64,000 nucleotides of DNA, from contig JAOVVO010000236.1 of NCBI GenBank assembly GCA_028564675.1, forward strand, positions 43,828 to 107,827. The letters are read 5' to 3'. The notes beneath the pieces are model-generated. The model did no database searches, was not told the DNA's origin, and saw only the letters and a list, made by a program, of their open reading frames with translations. Position 1 is the first letter of the stretch; every line of letters starts with the position of its first letter. This DNA comes from Onchocerca lupi (taxonomy: Eukaryota > Nematoda > Chromadorea > Rhabditida > Onchocercidae). Below are positions 37,197-50,200 of the stretch, one piece after another. Both the position numbers and the translations under genes were made by a program.

Positions 37197-39295
37197 GGCA
37201 CAAAGAACAAGAGGTGTTCAACTACTTGGTAGTTATACCTGTAAGCATATATCACTTACTGTTACTATTATTTTCCTCACTATTGCTATTATTATTATCA
37301 GCTGCACTTTACACTTTCATTTGCATTAAATAATATCAGTAACATCGTCTGCCGCAGTGTCATGTATCTTCTGGATAACTCTACTATTCTAAGCGGAATT
37401 TCAAGCATTGAAAGTGACCGTAAGTTTTCCTGTTTTTTCATTTTTCATTTTGCAAAAGCTGCTTCAATTTTGAAAATTTGGTGAGAATTTCTACCATAGG
37501 TTTTCTGAACTGTCACAAATATTTCTCCATCATAAATCGTTCAAGCAGAAAACAATAATTTTATTACCGTGAGCTATGTATTTGCTTAGTTATGAAAAAA
37601 TACTCCTATAATGTACGATTCTTGGGATGAGTTCATGTTCTTTCTACTAGAATTTTCTATTTTTTTAAACAAAAAAGTAAATTTTCGTTTGCTCAGAAAA
37701 TAGTTATGAATTAAGATTATTTTCAGGTGTATCCAGGATGTATTCTGATCTCTACATATTATTCGCATTCATGGGTTTCATTATCGGCTCCTTTGCATTA
37801 TTTTTCACAATCAATGTTTCTAAAGCTCGCCTTGGTAATTTTTTTATTTTTTATTTTTGTATCATTCCACTTACTGAGATATACAGACATTGATTAGTAT
37901 CGTATTTATGTAATTAATATAAAAAATCAACATGAAATTAAAAGTGTAATAGACAAATGGTTGGAATTAGCATATATTTATAAAAATTAACATATGCTAG
38001 GAAAGAACTTAAAAAGCGAACAAATCGTTAATTCTAAATCAAATTACTAAAATTTGAAGCATCAGATTTTATATTTCCAATTGAAATCAATGTCTAAAGC
38101 ACAGCTAATAAACAGTAGAAAGAATTCGTTGCTCATATAGAGCTCTTTGCATAAAATAACAGAATACTGTTCAAGAATGTTCCTATCGTAGTTTTTAGCT
38201 TGATTAGTGAAATACGATGGCATAAAATAGAACCATTAACAAGTGAGCAGCAGAATTTGTTCAATTACATTTCATTAAAAATATGAAATTTATAAAAAAT
38301 AGCAACTGAATTATATTTGGATGGAATTTCTACCTGTTTTAAAAAATTTTTTATTAGATGTCACATCGCATTTTGCATTTAAAAATTACTGGGATTATCT
38401 AAACTTTATTTAATACTTTAAAATACCAGGACTGATAACAGAATCATACCAAACAATTTAGGAGAATATGATCGCTGATCGCGGTATTTTTTTAACAACG
38501 AATTGATAAATAGCATTCAGAATGACATTAATTTAACATTCCTTAATATTTCCATAGCTTAATGCACTCTCTATGACATAAAAAAGAAAAAAAAACTACA
38601 GGATTCTTCCTTTACCATTTCCTAGGGAAAGTGTTTGTAAATCACATTAATAAAAACCGATATTTTGTAAATATTAGCTAAATTCTTGAATTTTTGATAA
38701 TATAAAAATTCTCTACTTATCGCATTTTCTCACCAACATTGTATTTATACCGACACCTATAATAATTAGATGATTGAAGTAAATGAAACGACCAAAATAA
38801 TTCAGCCTGAACAGTTAGACTCAGTTTCCAGAAATCAGAAGTTACTTGAATCCCTTGAATTACTGTTTACAATACTGCAGTCATTTATATGTATTATTCA
38901 GCAATATAAATATAATTTGATAACTTATGTTCGCATTCTTTTTAACATAATCCGTTCACTTCACAAACCTGTACAGGTCTATAAGTTACTTTAAGCTTAC
39001 TAAGCTTGGAAAACTTGTAGATTTTGCAGCTCATAAGAATTAAATTCTGTAAATTTGATTTTAACATCGTTTTAGACTCGTTGTAAGAAGACTTTCATGA
39101 TTTCAGTTTGCAGGGACACGAAACAATACAACAGTATATGTAATTGATTTACCACCTAGATATTCTGAAGTGGAACCACCATCATATGATTGGGTTCTGA
39201 AACACCGTTATCTTGAAGACTCTTCATTTAAAATACATATGTCATTAAATTTGTCAGCAATGATGATTATCTGCAGTTGCTTGATATTATTATAG
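37197..39295 (+). CDS. Small membrane protein with two PPxY motifs (5'-incomplete model)
   Basis: Four exons join in phase: 37197-37240, 37302-37419, 37727-37834 and 39114-39295. The frame reads a hydrophobic stretch (YLVVIPLHFTLSF), then NNISNIVCRSVMYLLDNST. A clear transmembrane segment follows (YILFAFMGFIIGSFALFF) and then a tail with LPPRYSEVEPPSY, which holds two PPxY motifs. The C-terminus is hydrophobic (MMIICSCLILL). PPxY motifs bind WW domains such as those of Nedd4-family ubiquitin ligases, so a trafficking or ubiquitylation adaptor is a reasonable inference. I cannot name the family. The start is unresolved: the first exon begins in phase 1 after TTTTCAG, so an upstream exon with the initiator is missing. 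In the last exon the second AG (TTTGCAG) must be used, because the first leads to a stop. Confidence 0.55.
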
Positions 39296-41195
39296 CATAT
39301 GTTGTTGTTTTGTTCTCGCTGTTTTATTTAAATATATCGATTGGAAACTAACTTTGTTATGGTAACTATCTTATTTATTATAAAAACAGAAATATTTTGC
39401 TAAACTAATGATTAATTCAAGTCCAAATTTCAATCACCACATCTGAATTATCCGGAAACTTACACTGTTTTAATCTCAGAATTTGGTGAAATGTTTTATA
39501 TATCCATCCTAGATCCTATTTAAGAGATTTTGTAAATTTAAAATAATCTTATCTAATTTACATGAATTAACTACTAGCGTATTCAGCAGGTAACAAGTAC
39601 TGAGAATTCAGCCTCAAAAGATGATTTTGCTCAGCGCAACGTTAATAATGCATACCCCACTCCAGAATTTCAAAAGATCGATCAAAGCTCATTGTCTTGT
39701 CTCTTTGTTTTCATTTTGTGTTACTACTATCTTTTTTTTTGATATTGATCAATGTTGTATACTATACATTTCAGACTGTAACACGGGTATTTTTGCATCT
39801 CGTCAATAAACAAATTTTTCAGCTTGAACACTAGTTTCTCCGTCAATCTACTTTTTACTGCATTATAGTTATTTCACAATCACAAACTAAAATTTGCCCG
39901 AAGTTTGATGAAGAAGAGAAAGAGAAATAAGAACCATACCCACATCTCTGATTTGCCTGATTCCAGTTTTCTAGTAGTAGCCTATTCAGAAAATTATGCC
40001 AAAATATAACGGTATGCTTTTCTAGAAATCTAAAAAAAGTCTTACTATTTCAATTACGTCATTTTATATCTATTAATAATCGGCATTATCAATGTTTTGT
40101 TATAAAACAATCAGAACTACAAACGCATCACTTCTTTTTCCATTTCCTAGTCATCATAAAAAATGAAGCAGGTAACACAAACATCGAAAATTCATGCTGA
40201 ATAAAGTTTTCAACTCCTAAAATTTCAGCATGACTACAAGTATGTCGACTCGTTACCATCATAATTCTTTATCACGAAATAAACCAAATGTTGTCACCAC
40301 GCGACATTACCTTGCAATTAATTTCAAATATAAATAAATGAACATAAAAACCATGCAAAACAGTTATAAGTGGAATATGTTGAAATTAGTAAGACAAAGA
40401 CCTGTAATTTCAAACTGCAGTCACCAATAAAATGATTGAAAGAAATACTGAAAGCTAGATTAACTTGGGTAAATCCAAAAAGACATAAAAGAAGATATGC
40501 ACGAAACGGCAACAAAAATACTATGAGTTTCAAAAGGGATTAACAAACAAATCAGATCTCGTGCCTCCAGAAAATTTCAAGAATAAAAAGATCAAAAAAG
40601 TCCCATCAATCTTATTGATTATCAGTATTAGGATGAGTATATAGCTAAAGATAGTTTGAGAAGACAACTAGTTTAAAAATCGTTAATAAAACCAATAACT
40701 GCGATATTACCGAAGCAAGGCTGTTATATCCCAGAACATGCTAACATAAGTCCGACTTCATATGCCCGCTACTACTATGGAAATGGTCATTAACAGAATT
40801 GAGTTTTTTATGTACAAGTTTAAAGGACAGTTATTTTATAGAAATAGAAAGTGTACAAATTTTTCAAGTGGATTAAAGCATCCGCCTGAAAAAAAAAAAA
40901 TGAATCAAATCACCATCTGAAACTCAAAAGCGCCCAATATGAATTACTTACAGTCAAGCGAATTTTCAATGAAAGTTTTTGGATTAGCAATTTTTCACAA
41001 ACACTGAAAATTTTACTGAGAAAGAAAAAGTGAAATAAGTTTCATATATACTGTTCTGATCTCTACGATAATTTCCGCTTGTATAAAGATAAAATATCTG
41101 TTGAAAACAGCAAAAAATATATAGTTTGTAGAAATTGTTGTTTTTAAACACTTTCATTTGACATAACCCTAAAAATAACTAGTTCCACTTAAAGC
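39296..41195. other. Intergenic region between convergent genes
   Basis: This is the 3' side of the PPxY gene and the 3' side of lipin on the opposite strand. It is AT-rich and I see no supported gene, RNA gene or repeat of note. Confidence 0.6.
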
Positions 41196-44100
41196 TCATT
41201 TCTTCTTGTGTTTCCCTTGAAAACTTTTCCTTTTCGCCTCGTAAGTTTCTAATGTATTGTCATCCAGACGAACAGCATTTCCTGCTTTTGACTGCCAATG
41301 AGTAAAATCACTGTAAGAAGTGAAATAACGATAAATATACAGGAACTCAAAATATTTGGTGTTTTGATAAAATTTTTAGAAACTTTGAAATGTATAGAGA
41401 AAAATAAACCTGTAGTTGTTTGCTTTGTAGAATGAAGGCGCCAAAAGAAACGAATTTTTCTTTTTTTTGCTCGATCTTTGATGTTCGTTTCGTCGACGGA
41501 TAAGTGGAGGAAACATATAATCAACTGTGTCCATTGCCAATGACATAAATGATGTTTCGAAACCAATCGAATCAGCGCGCCTAACACGACCCTGCTTATC
41601 AATAATGAGTATTCTATCCGGAGGTATATCCACTGCTCGATAACTTACCACGTCCTGGAAAAGATTTAATATAATAACAATTACAAATATCTTTCAGCAT
41701 TTTATGATCCAAATATAAAACGAAATTTCAAAAAAACTAAACTGTGTCGACCCAGCTGAAACCAAATTTTCTCAGTACATAAATAATAAACTGCTAATAT
41801 CCAACTAGCTATACAATTTACATTATCCGCATTGTCTTGTGCAATAATGATCTGGGAATGCATGATAAAAAGTGAGAAATAAAGAAAAAATGGTGCGACA
41901 AATAATGATATTGTTAATATGAAAGAATGAACGAAGCAACTGGCGCAGTTATTCAACGAAACAATTAGTCTTCGATAAAATTTGGGATTACATTTCAAAA
42001 ATAAATAGATCAATCAAACAGAATTGGGATAGTTCGAACAGAAACCAGCCAATATAAAATTACGACAAAGTTCGACTACCTGTATTTTATGTGCCATTAA
42101 TAAATTTTGCACCTTGAACATTAATCTTCCCCAAATAAAGTGAAAATTGAACTACATTTGGAACCTTACTGTTTCGCGATTTCCAAAACCGGCGTAGAAC
42201 GGACATTTCACAGGAAAGCATTCCTTCAAATCTGTCAAAGCAGCTATTTTAAATTCTTCTGGTTTGCGATCTATGATTTCTCTGAAAAAACCTCACTGTA
42301 AAGTAAAACTATGAAAGAGAATATCTGAACATTAGCAAGTTTTTACTCATGAAGATTATCACAAAATCATAATCTTCTACATTATGCCGACACATCATAT
42401 ATACGGCACAAACAGCAGAAGCATGTTATCATTTGCAAATTTTCAGAACAAAAATCGATATGATCATATTGAAGGGTATTTACTGATCTGTTCGTCAAAA
42501 TTAAATACTGGAATTTACCAAAAAATAAAATGCAATACCTTCTGAAAGCAATAAGTACTGAGGTGGGCGATAACAACAATGGTCCATCAGGTAAAAATTT
42601 TGCGTTTTGAGCAATACTTTGCAAGTATTTCTTTGTGGAATAACTTTGTCCTATTGCTCGAGAAGATAAATAAACCAACTGATAACTAAAAACCTGCGTG
42701 ATATATTCGATACTATGGAATGCCCTATATGATAGATTATATTTTCAATTTTTTTTAGATGATGACTTTCTGACGTTTGTAATCTAATAATAAAAGAAAC
42801 TTTACCCATTTTCTTTGATCCTAGTATATAATTCTGCAACTCCAGCATGAGCCCACTGACCACCAATAGCTGGTATAACATGTCCTAATACATCACTTTT
42901 CGTTATGGTTCCGTCTATGTCGGAAATAACCAAACGTTCAGTCCATTTATATAAGTAGATATGACAAGTGCACCATGTGGTGCCCTGAAATAAGTAACAC
43001 AATAAACTGGATTAAAAAGAATAAGAGTATGAAAATACGAATGGAGAGAGAAGTTCAAAATTCGTTTTATTCCCTAAAATTTATAAACGAATTCTAAAAT
43101 ACTGAGATTAAAAAGCGCCAAATTACGAGCTTTGCAGACCTGAAATTTTGTCGTAATCGAAAATCTTGCTTCATTGGCTCCTTTGCGTAATCCCAACTTT
43201 TTCAATTTATCACTAGGAAGTCGCAAAGAACGAATGTATTTCGGAAATTCTACCGTAGTTTCTGGATCGGAAGGCGTAAGTGCTGCACTCTCTGCTTCTT
43301 CATCACTCATAGGACTTAAAAATGCACATGCTTTTAGTTCTTAATTTTTGACAAATATTAGAAAGAGAATGATGAAAGGATTAATTCGATGAATGATGAC
43401 AAACAAGATATCACTGGAGGGAGTTAAGCTGCGTGCATGATTTCTTTTTGCTTCGTAGTCAAGTATTTCAAATGTCGACTCATGTGCTTCGGAAGACTGA
43501 AGAGAATATTGATCGTTTGATACATTTGCATCAGTTGTATGTTTCTGCAATTTTTTAAAAATATTAAGTCCAGCTAATAATGACTTAGAAAGAATAATAG
43601 TTAGCTCTTGAAAATTGCTGCAAATTCTATTATTTTAACATCATATGAACGCTACCAAAAAAATAAACCTTGTCGTCAGATGCTGGTGTCGAAGTTTGCT
43701 TTTGATACTGTCCCTCAATATTCGCTTCATTTTCACTATCACTGACTTTAGGGGGAGAATTCAACCCCGCTATAGAACCGTTTCCACTATCATTGAGTGG
43801 TGAAGGACTAAAACGAAAGTAAAAAACAATAACATTAAATTTGTGCTTTCCATAAATCCTCATGTCTTGAAGAACAAAGCATAAGATGAAAAAATCCTAC
43901 TTCACTATCACTGAAATGAATCCAACTTTCTAATCACTGCCTAATTTCGAACGTCATCGTATGATCAAAACTAAAAGAAGCTCAAACTGATAATGAAGAG
44001 TGCATGTTTCAATTGACCAAAGAAAGAAGATGCCAGTTCACTTACCATGCAATAGGTGGTGACATCCCCAAATATTTTTCGATTTTACTGGGGTCACTGG

Positions 44101-46883
44101 TATCTTGCACAAGATCATCCAAATAAACACCTTGGTCTTCTTTCGGTTTTGCACGTGACCAGCGAAACCATTCACCCCATGTTGATCCTTTTTTTTCTTG
44201 TTCAGTTTTCACATTGTCTTGCTTTTTTTTTGATTTTTCCGTTTCTTCAAGTGTTCTTGGCAGTTCGCCCCATTTCCACACCACAACGTCACTTTTGTGC
44301 TGAAATTCACTGATAAGTAAGTGAAGCAATGTAATCAAGTTCCATAAAATTCATCAGGATTTCTATAATACCTTTTCTGGAATATGCAAGAAAAGAAGCA
44401 CAAAGCAGGCTAACTGGTTCAGGAGTATTTCGATGTCGATCAAGTTCAGAATCCGAAAATGCACCATCAACAATCATACCCAAGCCAGAAACTTTCAAAC
44501 GATCTGTTTCACTATCTATGGAAACTGTTGATGCTGCATCATCTACATCACTTTCCTAAAACCTATATCAGTGTTTATTATTCAGCGAAAAAACTGAGTG
44601 TTATATAATTGCAGATGTTAAAATGAAGCACCTCATTTGTTGAGCTTGATAATTCATGCATTATTTTAGCACAAGAGTTTGCATGCTTCTTGCGAAAAGT
44701 GCAAGCTGGAGGTGATAAACTGCGTCCTGCACCGAACGGCATCATCAGCCTACAAGTTATGATTTACAAACCTAGCTTATCCTTAGTACATAGAACAAGA
44801 CTGCTCAATACCTTATCATTAGCATACCACACAAAAAAAAGAAAACTTTACCTATCAGCTACCAAATTTTTATAAAATTCCATGAAAGTGAATAATTCTA
44901 ACGAATTTTGCATAGACAAAGCTGCAACATTTCTTGGATTTAAAGTAAAAAGTAAAAAGGATACCTAAAAATATAAGCAATCGTTATTGTACAAAAAAAA
45001 AAAAGTTTTTTCGATTTATTTATTTGTATTTTTTATATGCTTAAATCTTCAGTTTATTTCTAACAAACAATTTTTTGCAAAATAAATAATGGTGCATTTT
45101 ACAAAAAACTGAAAAATTATCATATCGCACAGATCATCCAGATTCATCTAGACTGGAAGTGCAATAACAGACTCGTGCATTCTCGGCCTGTTCGTAAGAC
45201 CCATGCATCCTCAATCTATCTGCATAAATATTGATTATGATTACAACTCTTCACGTAGAGTTATCGTATTCTCAAAAGAAACTAACAACTTCCTTAAATG
45301 TTAGTATCACCTCTTATTTTTTGTAATTCTTTTAATATGTTCTTGTGGCCGATCGTCAGTAAGTTCAGCAAGATTCGGTAAAGATCGATTCTTACATTGA
45401 TTGAATAATGATGCATTGAAGGGAAGTGCTTTTCTGCGCTGAATATCTAAGGAATGTTCACTGCAAACAAAAAAGGTTGAATAAGAAATTCCTACCCACA
45501 GACTTTTGTTTTAGTTTAGGGAGAACTTCAAAACATGAACTTCAAATTAAACATTACTCGAAACATGAATCATGAAATTTATAAAAAGTATGAAAAATAA
45601 AACCGTGAGTGCGAAGAATGTGAACGGGAACTGGAACATTCTGATAGTGCTCTTTTGTGTCTTGATCGCGATAATTCTCGTCGGATTTTTTCTATCCTTT
45701 CAGCAAGATCCTTAAATGAAATTTTTTTTTTCAGCAGATTCTTAAATAAAATTTCTTTCTACCACAAACAAGTCCATTTTTGAAAGTACAAAGCTACTCA
45801 TGAAATCGATCAGTTTTACACAGTGCAACATCATCAGTTTTGTTAGGATACCTTCTCATCAACTGCAGTAGAATTACTTTCTGGCACAGGGCTTGTTACT
45901 AGATATTCAGGAATATCAGCATCTGTAGTTGGCTCAGTAAAAAAAGCGACACCATTTTCACCCAACTTCATTTTCAAATCTATTTCTTCGCCATTTATTG
46001 TAATATCCACATACTGAAACAAATTCAACTAATTGATAGTATTGTCAAATTTTTTCCATTCTAGATTTTCCGAGGCAAAACTATAGCATATAAAATATGA
46101 TTGAATATAAATAAAGATTCATAAATATTAAAAAACTGAACTAACTTTTTCGTCACTGTTTAAAACGCCGTATTTCCCAAACCTTACATGAAATGGTGTT
46201 GACAAATATGACCCATCCGGCTGCTCCACAACAATCAAATCAATTGCCCCTTGAAGTATTTGAGAAATTTAAAATGAGAAAATTTTTTCAAACAAATCCT
46301 CCCAAAAAACACAATTTCTTTGAAAAGTTGACAAAAACTATGCTTTGTAAAGAATAAATAAAGCCAGTTAAGGAAAATGTTTACAAGGAAAAGTAAGTTC
46401 CCAACTGTAAGGTAAGAGTTGGATTAAAACGAAAGTCTAGATCTTCTGTCATAAAAGATAACGGTATTATCGTTGTTATTAATATGTAGATATAGCAGTA
46501 AAAGATTTTCTAACACAGTAACATCAAATATAGCAGTAAAAGATTTTCTAACACAGTAACATCAAATCTTTCCAGTAGTGAGTTGTGACTAAAACGACTT
46601 AAAATTTAAGATTTTCTTTCTTAGAAACAATACATATCTTAGAAACATAACTGTTGTATTACATAAGCGACCATTTCGACATCTACTTACAGCAAATTCT
46701 CATTTCACAAATAGGTTTAACTATTACAACACACAAATCCGAATATTGAAATATATCAGAAATTACGTTGAGAGTATAACAAATTAAAAAATTCGAACAC
46801 TGAAGTATACCAGAAAGTGAAGCTGGATTGAGTGTCTTGTAGAAATATTTAACATTATCTAAAAGGCGATAAGCGTAATTCAT
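41196..46883 (-). CDS. lpin-1: Lipin, Mg2+-dependent phosphatidate phosphatase
   Basis: Lipin dephosphorylates phosphatidic acid to diacylglycerol for triacylglycerol and phospholipid synthesis, and shapes the nuclear envelope in worms. Eighteen exons on the minus strand sum to 2,517 nt, 838 residues, with all phases consistent. The N-LIP domain spans exons 46883-46811, 46249-46146 and 46013-45852 (NVKYFYKTLNPASLSG, AIDLIVVEQPDGSYLSTPFH, VRFGKYGVLNSDEK). A variable Ser-rich middle follows, with RNVAALSMQNSLEL and WKWGELP near residues 220-350. The C-LIP catalytic domain has the haloacid-dehalogenase motif DIDGTIT, with Asp595 as predicted nucleophile (exon 42984-42806). It continues with YLSSRAIGQ, PDGPLLLSP and GFGNRETD, and ends KGKHKKK-like basic residues at 41196. 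A KKKK cluster in exon 41654-41410 may be a nuclear-localisation signal. A 43-nt microexon (45215-45173) is needed to keep the phase. Confidence 0.95.
46489..46566 (+). repeat. Two-copy 38-bp tandem repeat in lipin intron 1
   Basis: TATAGCAGTAAAAGATTTTC and the following TAACACAGTAACATCAAA occur twice in tandem, beginning at 46491 and 46529, essentially identical. The repeat lies in the first intron of lipin. The near-identity suggests a recent duplication. Confidence 0.9.
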
Positions 46884-47126
46884 CGCCTCTTCCTCGACAA
46901 ATGCTCTATTACTTCCTCGTTAAACAACACCAACGCCTCATTAATAGCGACCAGTTTTGTTAATTCTTATAAACTGTTAGTTCCAACACTAAAATTCAAA
47001 TATTTCAACATCATTTTTTTAAAAGAAACAAAATGGAAGAAAGTTGAAAATGTATTAAATACGCAGAATAAGTTTTTTTTTAAATACTATCCAGTCTTAT
47101 AAATTTAAATTTAAGAAAGAAAAACG

Positions 47127-47213
47127 AAGAAAGAAAAACCCATTTGGGTATAAAAAGAGCATAAAAACAAAGAAAGAAAAACCCATTTGGGTATAAAAAG
47201 AGCATAAAAACAT
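47127..47213 (+). repeat. Two-copy 43-bp tandem repeat
   Basis: GAAAGAAAAACCCATTTGGG followed by TATAAAAAGAGCATAAAAACA occurs twice with a period of 43. The copies are identical over most of their length. Confidence 0.9.
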
Positions 47214-50200
47214 TCTTCTTAGAAAAACAGGGCAATTAACAATGGTTAACAGGTCCCACAGCAATAAATATTACATTCTTTGAAATACATCTTTATAAAA
47301 GTTTCACTTATATGCGTGTCCAAAAATTAGGTCAAAGTGATAAGCGAAAAACTTAAGTGATATTTAACAATGAGATGGATAGCAAATATCTGTAATTCTT
47401 CAGCTTAAGTTGATGATAGAAAACAAGTTCACCTTAATTTCTGTCATTTGGCTACCAATTTTAAAATGACAGTAGTCGAAATGTTTTTTCTTTTTATATT
47501 CCTAACGTATATACAAAAAAGAATGAAATTCTTTTCTTCTCTTTTATCTTCAACAGCAAGAAGATAAAAGTCTAACAGTTCATAAGTTATTCAATCTTAC
47601 TAAGTTATTTTCAACTATTCCACTGCTACAAATATCAATACTGGATTATTTTAAAATAGTAATATTTGAAATTTCTAAAATCATTATTCTATTTATGTTT
47701 CTTTATTACCGATCTTTGGCGTTTGTATTCATATCAAATTCCTAAATATGAAATCATCATTAACAGTACTTTGTCAAAAGAAAGATAAACCGGTCAATAA
47801 CTTCCCACAGCATTAAATAGTGTGAGCAGAACAGAATTAAATATGGAGATAGTAACAGAATGAGATAGTGCTAAATGTCTTCAGTTCTGGAACATTTAAA
47901 CTCCACTTCGCTCCTCAAAATGATCCGAGAAATGATAAACCATACAAATAGAGTACCATGCAACGAACATCTTCAGGACTGGAAATTTAATGAATCCTCG
48001 TAATAGAAGAAACACTTTTTATGCGGTACCTTAATGAAATATGCACGTCCAGGCAATATGATATCCTCAGTGGTTTGTTATTTTTAAACTCTACCAGGAG
48101 TAATAGAGTTTTAAAATGTTATGATGATCGCTGTGATTTAATAATTAATGAGGGGAAAAAATTATTCGAGGAATTCTTCTACCGTTTAAATGAAGGAACA
48201 ATTCCTATGAAAAAGAAATAATGCTAATGTTATGAATGTAGATGAGAAGAATAAATAAGATACAAGAGGGATGGAGATATGATGAGTCTCGGATATGAGT
48301 GAATGACGGATGATCCTTTGATCCTTCTCTGTCTCAAAGTTTTACGGCTCAGACGGAGCCTTCCCAGAAGAAAAAGGAAGATGTTGATATTCCATTGAGA
48401 TTATCTCGAGAATCAGTCGAATCTTAGTGTCACTAGAATACGATTGCCTATCAAATCAAACGCAATTATTCGAGCTGTTTTCTTCTCCACATCTTGTTTA
48501 TTATGCCTCTTTATTCATTGAAAAACTCATTTTGAATTAAAATTTGAAATGGTCGATCGAAAGTGTAATGAAATTTTCGAACACCTCATTTGGAAATCAC
48601 CATTAGGAGACAATGTAAAATCCTAATTTAACTTGAAAATTCAAGATTATATGTGCCGTATGTCTGTTGTCTGCGTTTGTGTCCCGAAATCTTGAAATAT
48701 TCTGGTAATAAAGACCAGAAGTCTTTTGCTTTCCATTTCTGCTTAAAAACGAAGTTTGGCGGTACCTCAATGATGTGTCAAAGATAATAGTGATCATTTC
48801 ACATACAACATTGATAAGTAATAGAATTTTATGCTAATTAAAATGAATGCTAGAGTACAGGTTTTTTTTTACAATTTCATTAAGGTGGGTAATATGAAAT
48901 AGATTTGAACCTTGAAACTTGCGTTTGAGAAACTTGAATTTAAACGTAAAGAATTTGAATAGACTTGGCCCAAACTTTTGAAAAACAAAACTGTTCATAG
49001 TACACTATTGAAACATCAAAAATAGCCACCATTTAATAGGAAAAGAAACTTGAATTTATTGATTTGATAAATAAAGACTGAAGAAATTATCTGTCTTCCT
49101 TTGAAAATTATTGAAAGAGAAAGTAGCGACTTGATCTGTTCTCCTTAAGGAAAGTAAGAACTGAAGAATGACATCCGTCATGCTTGATGGATGTTTTGAA
49201 ACCTCTAATCCAATCATATAAAATCAATTAATCCCATGGGAATAATAAATAATTCCTATAGGTAATCGATAATTCCAGTAAGATAGATTTGACTTAAATA
49301 CGGTAGCTTGTTTAATATTTAAAAATTGATAACTCTTTAAAATACAATAATTTTTTCTCGAAATGAGTAGGTAATCACAGTGTTGAGGGAGATTTTTTCA
49401 ACAGTACCAAAAGTGAAGTCAAACAGTAGAAGCTTTGGTATAGCAAATTTATATATGCAAAAGAAATGGATTATATTTTATGTCTATGTGAATATAATGT
49501 AATGTAATGATATGCCAAGTTTTTTCTTTTTGTACAAGCTAAATTGTAAGATGTTTGACGAAAAAGTGATGAGAGCATGCGGTATAGTTGATCGAACTGT
49601 GGCGTTTATCAAGAAAAAATTCACAGAGATTATCTTTCTGGATAATCTCAACAAATTAATCAAGAACTGATTTTCTGTTTCTCAAATTTTATTACTACAT
49701 AACCGACAATTCAACAAAGTAAAGATTGTTTTGTTGGATAATATCGAAAGGAGATAAAATGAAGTGATTATATTTTTCCAGATCAAATGCCAATTTAAAA
49801 ATTCTTTTCTAATTGAAAATAAATATAGCAGAAAACCGAAATAAGAAAGACAAAAAAAAAATTGAGACAAAAAAGCAGGGAATAACATGAGTTACTATTT
49901 TGTATGATAATAAAATTAATCGCGAATAGCTCGAAATATCTACGTCAGTAGAAGATCAAGTCAAAAGTTTCCGTGTAGAAGTAGCTATGTATTATTATTC
50001 CATTTTTCTACTAAATTTATTTGCACTTGGAAAAGAATTTCATCTAGATTTGCCATTTTACAATTAATGTTTCATCTTATTTCATTTATTATATTTCATT
50101 GCCCATTTTCAAAGTTTTCGTGAAAATAGATTTAACCCATGTACAAATTAAATTGAAATGAATTCTAAATTTGATGAACAAAATACGGGCCGATAAGTGG

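Noticed and set aside
38770..38994. 74-codon ATG-started frame
   Set aside because: It lies in the intron between exons 3 and 4 of the PPxY gene and has no splice link or motif; probably chance.
41376..42013. Overlapping minus-strand frames beside lipin exon 17
   Set aside because: Shadow frames and intron read-through of lipin; only the frame with IPPDRILIIDKQGRVRRADS is coding.
48021..48221. 66-codon ATG-started frame upstream of lipin
   Set aside because: Plausible composition but no signal, motif, splice context or poly(A) hexamer that supports a gene.
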